A stretch of DNA of 64,000 bases, taken from assembly GCA_037176725.1 (NCBI GenBank), contig JAZBRS010000011.1, positions 5,270,001-5,334,000 of the forward strand. The letters are read 5' to 3'. Positions 54,771 to 64,000 of the stretch are shown here, piece after piece. Positions within the stretch are counted from its first letter, which is position 1. Every line of letters starts with the position of its first letter. The DNA is from Posidonia oceanica (Eukaryota; Streptophyta; Magnoliopsida; Alismatales; Posidoniaceae). The notes below the pieces were generated by a model. That model saw only the letters and a program-made list of their open reading frames with translations, did not search any database and was not told the origin of the DNA. The position numbers and the translations under genes were made by a program.

Positions 54771-57700
54771 TGTAGTGATCCCGATCGGAATCAGGCTCGC
54801 TAATCTAGCGGCGATTGGATCCGAGGAAGAGGCTCAACTCGAAGACGCTTGAAAATCGAGGAGAAAAGAGAAAGATAAGACAAATCAGAGTCGCCACCAT
54901 GTCTATTAACAGGAGACAAGGAAAACTGGGGGAAATGCGCGAATTAACACGCAAAATCGAGCAAGAAATGCAAAGCAAAGCAATGCAAAGGAAAACAAAT
55001 GCAAACAAATGCAAATGAGATGACTCTAGCCTAGGATAAGGGCAGTACGGTCATTGCGGGCCAGAAGACAGGGTAAGGACTCCTGTTACGCGCGGGGAAG
55101 GTGTTAGGCACCCCCGACACGCCCGAAAATCGGTCTTTCTAGGCTTACGCTCGCATACGCAGGAAAATGCAGGATTGAATGCCTATGTGCCTATAAATGC
55201 CCTAATGAATGCTCAAAGTGTGCTCTAAGTGGAAGAAACAAAGCAAGGAAGTAAACGTGCTCTCTAAGTGCTCAGCTACGCTGTCTGTGTTCCGAACCAG
55301 GCGAAACCTAGCTCGTGAGAACTCCAGGCAGTAAGCATCACAGCCCTATATGCAAATGCAGGCGAGAAAGCAAAACAACGAGGAAATCATGCAATGTAGT
55401 CGGCATGCAAGGGAAAATGGCGTAAAACACGCAAAACTATACGAGAAAAGAGCAAGGCACGCAGAACGGAGCCAAAGAACAAAACCGGCACGCAAAACAA
55501 GCGAGAAAGCAAGGCAGCGCGCAAAACAAGGCAAGGAAGCAAAGAGGCACGCAAAATGGTGCAAAAACGAGAGCGGCATGCAAAACAAGCGAGAAAATAA
55601 GGCAGCGCGCAAAACAAGGCAAGAGAACAGAATGGCATGCAAAACGATGCAAAAACGAGAGCGGCACGCAAAACAAGCGAGAAAGCAAGGCAGCGCGCAA
55701 AACAAGGCAAGAGAACAGAAGGGCACGCAAAATGGTGCCAAAGCGGGAGCGGCACACAAAACAAGCGAGAAAGCAAGGCAGCGCGCAAAACAAGGCAAGA
55801 GAACAGAAGGGCACGCAAAACGGTGCCAAAACGGCGAAGCAAAAAACCTCGGAAAAGCAATGCGAATGCAGAAAAAGATTAGAAGAGGCCAAAGGGGAGG
55901 AAAAACAACGTGTGTGTAAGAACAGACGTCGTTTAGGACCACTCAGAGTAGGTGTGAAGACCTACTGAGGGGAGAGGAGGCAAACGAAGGGATTACCACC
56001 TCTTTGCGACTGTTTTCTGCAACCGTTCCACGGTGTGTCTCGCACGCTGCCCAAAGCTCGCGATGCGATCGGATCGTGGAAAAGGGGGAAGAAAGTCACA
56101 TTAAGTGATAAATCCAGGGAAAACTCAACACAAAACACACAGGGATACGCGAAACGAGGATTTGGAGATAGAAGTAGAAAGGGGAGGCCCTATTCTACAT
56201 GCTCAAAGAGACAGAAAGCAAAAACAAGGAAAACTGTGCAAATGGCATGCAAATGAATGCAATGCAGGGGGTCAGGAGGACATACCTGGAAATCCGGAAG
56301 CCTGATCTGAAATCTGTCTGGTCCATGCTGAAGAGCGCTTCACTGCGGTCGCCTGGGCAGCTTACTTGAGAAGATCCAACGGCTGGATTGGAAGATATCG
56401 CAGCTTCAAGGCAGAAGGGCCAGAACAGGGGAGAAGAACAGATTTAGGTGTTCAGGAGGTCCTAGGGATGTGCAAAAGGTCCTCCCAAGTGAAAGGGAGC
56501 TAAAAGTGCTTAGTGTGTGCAAAAGGATGCTAAAATGCAAGACTAAATGAATGCAGGATGCATGCAAAAGCAAGAAAAAGCAAAGAGAAGAAACTGGGGA
56601 AAAGCCAGGATTTCAGAAAGCATTTTGAAAGAGAAAGGGGCTGAAAATGCAAATTTTCCAGAAAACAGGGGTCCACAGGAAAGGATTTCGAAAACAGGAG
56701 AGGACAGGGGTCCATTTTGCAAAAAAACTAGGCTCAGAAAGCTGCTTTGAAAAGAGGGTATGCTTTAGAAGAGGTTTTAAAAACAAAAAGGAGTCAGAGT
56801 GCAATTTTGGAAAAATTGGGGTCTAAAGTGCAAATTTTCCAGAAAACAGGGTTCTGGGGAGTCTGAGAATGCTAGTGGAGGGTCTGTATGCAATTTGGTA
56901 GGCATAGGAGCTAGGATGCAACCTAGGGGCAAAATGGTCTTTTTACATGGTTTTTTTGAAAGATGCAAGGACCTATGTGTGATTTTGAAATTATGCAGGG
57001 GTCAAAAATGCAATTTTATATGGAAAACATGCTCTGAAAATCAGGGGACAGGACTGCAGTGTAATTTTTGAAAAATGCAGGGTTGAAAATGCAATTTAAT
57101 AAGCTAAAATATATGCAACACAGTTACTGTCCATTTAAAATGGACCTAACTGCAAAAATGCAAAACTAGAAGGTAAAATATGCAATGCAGTATGCAAAAA
57201 TCAAAAATAAAAGCTAAGTTCCTACAGTGCATGGACCTATGTGCAAAATCAGAAACATGTAGGGGGCCAGAATGCAATGCAGTATGGTAAAAATGATGCA
57301 TTTAAATGATCTGATTTAATGCAGGACCTATGTGCAAAAATCGAAAACAGAGGGGCTAAACTACAAAATATTATAACTGAAACGCACAGTAAAAGGACTG
57401 AAAAGCAAATACTGGAAAACAGAAATAAAAGCTGCAATTTGGCATGGTATTTAATTAAAAACTAAGCATATTAAACGACAGAAGGACTGGAACGCAATAA
57501 TTAAAAAACTTAAGCTAAACATGCAATATTTACATCTAAAACTATATAAACGAGAAAATAAAGGAACAGTAACTGGTCGATGGCGACGAGCACTGTATCA
57601 GGAGGCCGGCAGAGCTCGTGGCCGCCGTCAGGGGAGCTGAAGAGGCGCAGACCGACGGAGGGCGACGTTGGCGACTGTGCAGAGCTCCGGAGCGTGCCTG

Positions 57701-60700
57701 GGGGCCGTTCTGCTGGTCGGAGCATCAGAAGGAACAGCAGCCGGCGCCGGAGAAGAGATACTGTCCGGCGAGTCGAGGACGGAGCAGGAGGACCGGAAAA
57801 GCTATTCTAGAGGGCGGAGAAGCAGCGGGGGGAGAAGAGGAAGCTAAGGGAAGAAAGGTTTACCTTTTTCCGCGTCTGAGTCGTCCCCCCGACGTCAGTG
57901 GTTCCAGAGGTCACCGGTGGAGTCCGTCCGGTCGCTGCGGGTGCTGTCGGTTGCTCGCGAGGGCTGGAGTCGATTCAAGACGATCCTCCGGAGCTTCCCA
58001 GGTGGTCAGACGCGAGCTTCAAAGCTCAGCAGAAGATTCGGCCGACTTGGGTTCACAGGTGATAGCCGGAGACCAGGGAGGGTGTTCGCTGCTCCTCAGG
58101 TGGAAAGGAACCCTCCGGGAGGTTGCTGGAGATCTGGCGAGTGAGGTTGGATGCTCGGAGAGGTCTTCTGGAGAGCGTGGAGTGGAATTGAGGATTGGGT
58201 CGATTTCTGGGCTGAAGATGGTTCAGGTGTTTGTTGTGCTGTTCTTGGTCTGTGGTGGGTGGTTGGGTTTGATGGTTGGTGTTTTGAGAAGGTGGAGGTC
58301 CAGTGAGTCTCTGGATGAAGTTTGGGAGAAGGCGGTGAGCTGGAGTAGAGGGAAATGTGAGAGGATCAGGTTGGGTTTACAGTTGGAGCTTCAGGTGGTG
58401 TTCGGGTGATTTGGGGTGGTTCCAGGCAGTGGAAAGGCAATGGGACGGTAGAGGATGAAGGTCTGGTGTTGGGTGAGATTGGGGAAGCAAAGGGGAGAAG
58501 AATGGAGGCTGGGAAAGGTGTCGGATTACTGGGAAAGAAAGAGGAGGATCTGCTGAACTTGAGGAAGGAAAAAAAAGGATGTTTCTGGTGTGGGAATGCT
58601 CTGGGATTCAGGCCCTTCTCCGGGATGCCAAGGACTCTCGAACTCTACTCTCACTGTCCTCTTCTCTCTGGAATTGGAAGGATGAAGAGGAAGAAGGGAG
58701 AACGGTCTCTCAGGTGGAGGAAGTTGCAATGGAAATGGTTTTCTGGCTTGCTAGCTGCTGGTTCTCTCTGATTGCCTCTCTTGCTCGCTCTCACTGCCAA
58801 CTCTGGAACGGAGTTGAAGGACGAAGACTTATATGAGGAGGAGCTGCCGGTACGCGTGCTGGAAATTTGAAATCAACGACGTCGCACTACAGCTGAAAGG
58901 GGACGGATGCCGGCGAGACGACGGGCATTGAATGCCTCCCGGAATCGGCACTGAGACAGAAGAGAGGCGGCGAGCTGCTGTAGACGAAATGACGGAGGAC
59001 TTCGAAATTCAAACGAGGGAGGGAGTATTGCAGCAGCTCGAGCTCGCGGGAGGAATCCAGCTGACGCGCGAGGAAGAAGAAGGAGGGAGTCGGAGCGTGG
59101 GCAGGACCGTGCGGGGGGGCTGAAGAAAAAAGAAGAAATAAAAGGAAAAGAGAAACGGGCTAGTTTGAGCCCAATAAGGAAAAAGAAAGAAAAAGAGAAG
59201 TAAGAAGAAAAGAGAGGGTAGAATGGGAAAATAAAATTAGGTAAAAATAAACTAAAAATAAATAAAAATATTAGAAGGGTCGTGCTGTGGATTAGGATTT
59301 TAATTAACATTTTTAATGGTTATTTTGAGTTAATTAATGTGTTTTGGGCTTGATTAGGGTTTTGGTTTTGCTTTTGATTGGTTTTCACTTGATTAAATGT
59401 TTGTTAAACTCTTTTTAAATTATTTAAAAAATTGCATTTCCCTTGTTGGACACTTAGGATATTAATTAGGATTTTTTAGGATTTAATTTCGTTTCAATCA
59501 GGGTTGGTTTTAGGTTTTTAAGTTTTAGTCTTCTTAGGGTTTCTTCCTTTTTAAGTCTTTTAAGTTATGTTTTGATTTTTATTTATTGATTTTTCTTGAA
59601 GTTTTTAGTTGGATTTTTCTGGTTTGATAGGGTGTTTTCAAGTTTTTCAGATGTGTTTTTCTCTTCTTCTTTTTTTTTAATTAAGCTTTTAACTTGTTTT
59701 TCTTATGCTTATTAGGTTAAGTCTTTTGCCTTCTTTAATTACTTGTTTTAGTATTTGATTTTTAATTCTCCTTTTTAGGGTTTGTCTTTTAATTCTCCTG
59801 ATGGGGTTTTTATTTTTGGTGGGTTTTGATTTTATTTTAGCTTTTTTCTTGATTTTTCAGTGTTTTCTTTTGATTTGTTTTGCATTTTTTAGCTTGCATG
59901 TTTGGTTTTCTTTTTAGCTTGCTTTAGTTAAGTTTGAGTTGTTAATTGCTTGTTTAAGATTTTTTAATTGTTTTTCCTAGGGTTCTGATTTGTTCCTTTT
60001 ATGTTTTGAGGTTTTACAGATTTTTATGGGTTTTTGTGGATTTTTGCAAGAGAGGGAAAAGAAAAAGAGAAGGAAGAAAGAAATGGAAAAAAGAAGGAGA
60101 TAAGAGGAAAAGAGATAGGTTGGAGGAAAACGATTTTTTAAAATTCAGAAAAAGTGTTAAAAATAAAGTAAAAATAGGGATAAGATAGAGGAAGGATAGA
60201 AGCACAGAGGGGGCCCACAGCCAGACCAGAAAAAGGGTAAGAAAGGGATGAAAAGAGAGATGATAATCAGGAGAGAGAGAGGAGAGAGAAAATGATAATC
60301 CCGGAGAGAGAAAAGGATAATTTGGGTGAAAGAGGGTCTTAAAGGTCTCGGAATTGGGTGAAAATTGGTGAGTGGGTAGTCTAGGGTTTGAAGTCTTGGT
60401 TTGAAAGTTTTGGCTTGATTCTAAGGAGGTTTTGGAGGGATTTCAAGGTGTAGAAAAGGGGTAGTTTCACCTAAGTTTTCTAGGGTTTTTGGGAATGGGT
60501 TAGGTTTGGAAATTTCTAAGTTTTTGGGTAGACTTGTTGGGTGGATAGTGGTGGATTTTCCTATGCATTTTGGTTGGGTTTTGAGGTTGGGAAGGGGGGT
60601 AAAGGTTTAGGTCAAAACAGGCTGATTTTGAAGGGTAGAGAGGAGGATTAGGGTCAGGGTTTGGTTTGGGTTTGAACCAGCAATCACCAGGAGGGCTCCA

Positions 60701-60733
60701 AGGGTCCGGGCCTGCCAAGATGGGGTGTCAACA
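54771..60733 (-). mobile_element. Inverted Tat-type LTR, 5963 bp
   Basis: On the minus strand it starts TGTTGACACCCCATCTTGGC at 60733, behind the polypurine tract at 60734-60746. It ends GGGATCACTACA at 54771. It has the reverse complement of the same blocks: conserved 3' block (54771-55350, with GTAAGGACTCCTGTTAC and an inner PBS-like word at 54888-54898), GCACGCAAAA repeat (55440-55840), phrase-repeat region (56500-57540), GC-rich part (57580-59130), T-rich and C-poor tract (59250-60010) and CCCTAG words (near 60380-60490). It is related to but clearly diverged from the plus LTRs. It is the 3' LTR of an element that continues past 64000. Confidence 0.88.
55440..55840 (-). repeat. Tandem repeat with GCACGCAAAA words inside the inverted LTR
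   Basis: Units of about 85-100 bp include AGCGAGAAAGCAAGGCAGCG, CGCAAAACAAGGCAAGAGAA and GGCACGCAAAA. This is the reverse-complement counterpart of the repeat at 33100-33440. Open frames on both strands follow from the repeat. Confidence 0.75.
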
Positions 60734-61300
60734 GATGCCCCTCCCTGAGCGAGGGCAAGCGGAGTGCGGCCGCTGCTCAGGGTTGACAAGACACCCCATC
60801 TGACCGGCGGGAGCAGCGGGTTGCTATGGGCGTGAGCTACTTATTCGGCGGATGCACCGAAGATCGTAGCCCGTTGCCACAATGCAAGATGCCAGTGCAG
60901 ATGGATGCTGTGCTATGTGTATGCATGCTGATGCAAATGCCATGCAAGAATTAGTATAAAAGTTAGTGCAGCTATAGGAAAATGCTGATGCTGTGCAAGT
61001 GATACTGATGATGCTAATGTGATATGCAGTGCTAACTAAGAGAGTGCTGAGATGATGGAGAAAAACTGATAAAAAGGCGCGATGTGGTGCGAATATCTGG
61101 CAGGGAGGCCAGACTTGCACGACAAAGCGAAGGAATACAGGGTGCAGCTGGTCCCCGCCCAGGGAGCAAGCTAGCAGAGAGGAGAGAAAGGGGCGCGAGG
61201 GGAGAGAGGCCAACTCTCCTATCGCAGAAAGGGGGTGCGTGACCTCGTCTTCCTGGGACAAGGTCACGCCGAAAAGGAAAAAAAAAATGATAAGGTGACG
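60734..61300 (-). other. 3' tail of the inverted element, next to its LTR
   Basis: It contains the polypurine tract (60734-60746), GACACCCC (60790-60797, inverted copy of the LTR start), the 39-nt hairpin (60834-60872; outer arms GAGCTAC and GTAGCCC, inner arms TTCGG and CCGAA), ATGCTGATGC-type runs, and a hairpin with 9-bp arms GCGTGACCT and AGGTCACGC (61237-61269). The last is the counterpart of 48303-48327. Confidence 0.75.
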
Positions 61301-62385
61301 GGCTTATCGTCCGGATAGTTTACGGTCCTATCAACCGGGAGTGACAGTTTACGGTCCTGTCAACCGGAGGCAGTTGTGAGTGATAGTTACTGGATATCAG
61401 CCGTATAACATGGTTGTGGGATAGTTTACAGTCCTATCAACTGGCGGATAGTTTACAGACCTATCAACTGGAGGATAGTTTACAGACCTATCAACTGGAG
61501 CGACAGTTTACGGTCCTGTCAACCGGCAGCCACAAACCATGAGGGATAGTTACTGGATATCAGCTGTATAACGCAATGCCGGATAGTTTACAGTCTATCA
61601 TCTAGAGCGACAGTTTACGGTCCTATCAACCGGCGGATAGTTTACAGACCTATCAACTGGAGGATAGTTTACAGTCCTATCAACTGGAAACGGCATTGCG
61701 AGGGACAGTTACTGGATGTCAGCCGTATAACATGATTGCGCGTGGTAGTTTACAGTCCTACCAACTGGCGGATAGTTTACAGACCTATCAACTGGAGTGA
61801 CAGTTTACGGTCCTGTCAACCGACGGATAGTTTACAGACCTATCAACTGGAAACGCGCAATGATGAGGGATAGTTACTGGATATCAGCCGTATAATGCAA
61901 TTGCGGGTGATAGTTTAGGAGTATCAGCCTAACGACAGTTTACGGTCCTGTCAACCGGTGGATAGTTTACAGACCTATCAACTGGAGGATAGTTTACAGT
62001 CCTATCAACTGGAAACCGCAATTGCAAGGGACAGTTACTGGATGTCAGCCGTATAACGTAATTGCACGCGATAGTTTAGGAGTATCAGCCTAACGACAGT
62101 TTACGGTCCTGTCAACCGGTGGATAGTTTACAGACCTATCAACTGGAAAAGTGCAATTACGAGGGACAGTTACTGGATGTCAGCCGTATAACACAACTGC
62201 GGGCCGACCATGGATCGACCAGAAGATAGTTTAGGATTATCAGCCTGAGATAGTTTCGGATATCAGCCTAGCACGAGTGATTGATAGATGATAGTTTAGG
62301 AATATCAGCCTGAGATAGTTTCGGATATCAGCCTAGCACGAGTGATTGATTGATTGATAAGAGGAGGCAAGATCATGATGAGAAT
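61301..62385 (-). repeat. Hairpin-unit array with co-varying stems
   Basis: Plus-strand units read GATAG-TTTACAGAC-CTATC, GATAG-TTTACGGTC-CTATC, TGACAG-TTTACGGTC-CTGTCA (about 61332, 61497, 61799) and TGGTAG-TTTACAGTC-CTACCA (about 61743). They are mixed with GATAGTTACTGGATATCAGCC and GATAGTTTCGGATATCAGCC. The reverse complement gives the GATAGGACCGTAAACTATC hairpins of 46839-48280, so this is the same satellite family in an independent, differently arranged array. Confidence 0.85.
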
Positions 62386-63150
62386 GATAAGATATCGGAC
62401 TTATCGGCCGGCAAAGAGGGGATGAGATAATGATGAGAAATTAATCTAAAGAGGGGGATGAGATCATGATGAGAAGTTAAGCTGAAGTGGGGGATGAGAT
62501 CATGATGAGAAATTAAGCTAAAGAGGGGGATGAGATCATGATGAGAAGTTAATCTAAAGAGGGGGATGAGATCATGATGAGAAGTTAATCTAAAGAGGGG
62601 GATGAGATCATGATGAGAAGTTAATCTAAAGAGGGGGATGAGATCATGATGAGAAATTAATCTAAAGAGGGGGATGAGATCATGATGAGAAATTAATCTA
62701 AAGAGGGGGATGAGATCATGATGAGAAGTTAAGCTAAAGAGGGGGATGAGATCATGATGAGAAGTTAAGCTAAAGAGGGGGATGAGATCATGATGAGAAA
62801 TTAATCTAAAGAGGGGGATGAGATCATGATGAGAAGTTAAGCTAAAGAGGGGGATGAGATCATGATGAGAAGTTAAGCTAAAGAGGGGGATGAGATCATG
62901 ATGAGAAGTTAATCTAAAGAGGGGGATGAGATTATGATGAGAAATTAATCTAAAGAGGGAGATGAGATCATGATGAGAAGTGTTGATTGATAAGATATCG
63001 GACTTATCGGCCGGCAAAGAGGGGACGAGGGAATGATGAGAATGATAAGATATCGGACTTATCGGCTGGCAAAGAAGGGATAAGGGAATGATGAGAATGA
63101 TAAGATATCGGACTTATCGGCCGGCAAAGAAGGGATAAAGGAATGATGAG
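62386..63150 (-). repeat. Four units of GATAAGATATCGGACTTATC flanking the 36-bp array
   Basis: Units begin near 62386, 62989, 63046 and 63107, each followed by GGCYGGCAAAGA and ATGATGAGAA. The core GATAAG-ATATCGGA-CTTATC is a hairpin of the same family as the element tails elsewhere (GATAAG-TCCGTCAT-CTTATC at about 46839). Confidence 0.75.
62440..62985 (-). repeat. 36-bp tandem array, about 15 copies
   Basis: The unit is GAGGGGGATGAGATCATGAT followed by GAGAAGTTAAGCTAAA, with GTTAATCTAAA and ATTAATCTAAA variants. The length is a multiple of three, so one minus-strand frame stays open over 62373-63017 and would encode a 12-residue repeat with SHHDLIPLF. No start signal or other coding evidence supports a protein. 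Confidence 0.88.
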
Positions 63151-63227
63151 AAGAAATCATCCCATGACGCCAGGAATGTCATAGGGGAAAGAGGGAAAGA
63201 ATGATACCAAGGGGCGATCAAAAGATG

Positions 63228-63254
63228 CCCCTGGTGTCGGGATGACACCAGGGG
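63228..63254 (-). repeat. Hairpin CCCCTGGTGTC / GACACCAGGGG
   Basis: Two 11-nt perfect complementary arms surround a short loop. It is a variant of the hairpin at 46731-46757 with a paired A-T to G-C change inside the stem. Confidence 0.75.
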
Positions 63255-63309
63255 TTGGCCAGCGCGTCCTTGGCATCGAAAGCAGAGAGTGATGACAAGA
63301 GTGTCGTGC

Positions 63310-63905
63310 TTGTCAGACGAGTAGTTTGGGGTACCAGCCCGCAAGGGACTCAGCTGAGGGCGATCAGCTGGGGACTCAGCTGGGGATGACCAGCCGAGAA
63401 GAGTGTCGGGTTGACGGACCTTTCGCCGAGCAGTTTGGGGTGCCAGCCCGTAGAGATAATGATCCAGTTGGGGGCGACCAACTGGGGACTCGACTGGGGA
63501 TGGCCAGCCAAGAAGAGTGTTAGGTTGACGGACCTTTCGCCGAGCAGTTTGGGGTGCCAGCCCGCAAGGGACTCAGCTGAGGGCGATCAGCTGGGGACTC
63601 AGCTGGGGATGACCAGCCGAGAAGAGTGTCAGGTTGACGGACCTTTCGCCGAGCAGTTTGGGGTGCCAGCCCGCAGAGATTCAGCTGGGGCGATCAGCTG
63701 GGGATGACCAGCCGAGAAGAGTGTCAGGTTGACGGACCTTTCGCCGAGCAGTTTAGGGTGCCAGCCCGCAGAGAACTCAGCTGGGGATGATCAGCTGGGG
63801 ACTCAGCTGGGGATGACCAGCCGAGAAGAGTGTCAGGTTGATGGACCTTTCGCCGAGGAGTTTGGGGTGCCAGCCCGCAGAGAACTCAGCTGGGGATGAT
63901 CAGCT
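63310..63905 (-). repeat. About 100-117-bp tandem array, six units
   Basis: The phrase CGAGCAGTTTGGGGTGCCAG recurs near 63318 (as GAGTAGTTTGGGGTACCAG), 63428, 63541, 63650, 63747 and 63855. It alternates with ACTCAGCTGGGGATGACCAG and GTGTCAGGTTGACGGACC words. GCA...TGC in most units is GTA...TAC in the first, a paired change. The array lies before the CCCCTGGTATCA hairpin. Confidence 0.8.
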
Positions 63906-63936
63906 GGGGATGATACCATAGGGCGGCCAAAAGATG

Positions 63937-63963
63937 CCCCTGGTATCAGGATGATACCAGGGG
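63937..63963 (-). repeat. Perfect 27-nt hairpin CCCCTGGTATCA-GGA-TGATACCAGGGG
   Basis: Twelve base pairs with a three-base loop. The same stem occurs at 46731-46757 in an element of opposite orientation. Upstream at 63911-63923 a third half-copy (TGATACCATAGGGC) could compete for pairing. Confidence 0.8.
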
Positions 63964-64000
63964 ATGGCCGATGCGCCCCTGGCATCAGGATGCAAAGATG

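Overview
This is intergenic plant DNA made almost entirely of long terminal repeat (LTR) retrotransposons. I see no intact host gene, rRNA, tRNA or CRISPR array. The kingdom follows from a Ty3/gypsy polyprotein of the plant Tat (Ogre/Retand/Grande) type, plant mobile domain (PMD) pseudogenes, telo-box motifs and C-to-T decay that fits CHG methylation. LTRs near 6 kb and the deep nesting suggest a seed plant with a large genome. I cannot name the species.

Layout. 1-1422 is a partial minus-strand LTR of another type (starts TGTAACAC). 1736-2719 is a 1-kb minus LTR lying against a broken minus-strand PMD gene (2720-4030). To its right come a 78-bp satellite array and a Tat-type 3' tail that ends at a plus-strand LTR start (6884). 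The mirror image follows: a minus LTR (start at 9440), its tail, and a plus-strand PMD pseudogene (about 10940-13763). A minus-strand Tat LTR (13764-19572) abuts that gene and carries a nested 3264-bp solo LTR (14435-17698, target duplication CTAAG). Its internal region (19573-28140) holds a 35/38-bp hairpin array split by a second solo LTR (20858-25131, target duplication GCAGC) and a gag-only coding remnant. 28141-54766 is the one nearly complete element: 5' LTR (lacking its first 27 bp), tRNA-Arg primer site, gag, protease, RT, two RNase H domains, integrase, an accessory ORF, a hairpin-repeat tail, polypurine tract and 3' LTR. 54771-60733 is an inverted LTR whose element runs off the right end through a further tail of arrays (60734-64000).

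How it works together. The coding parts are ordinary decayed Tat machinery. The unusual content is non-coding. (1) The tails carry many short hairpins whose stems change in step on both arms while their loops stay constant. These include a 39-nt hairpin and an inverted copy of the LTR terminus at fixed positions around the polypurine tract. (2) One solo LTR carries fourteen 28-29-nt units of the form GTTGGACGC-N11-GCGTCCAAC, mostly as head-to-tail pairs. A different LTR 12 kb away carries 28-nt units in the same frame (GTTxxxCGC...GCGxxxAAC) with another core. (3) The satellite arrays appear to be local amplifications of such hairpins. I regard this hairpin system as the best candidate for something undescribed. 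All comparisons were made by eye, with no alignment or database search.
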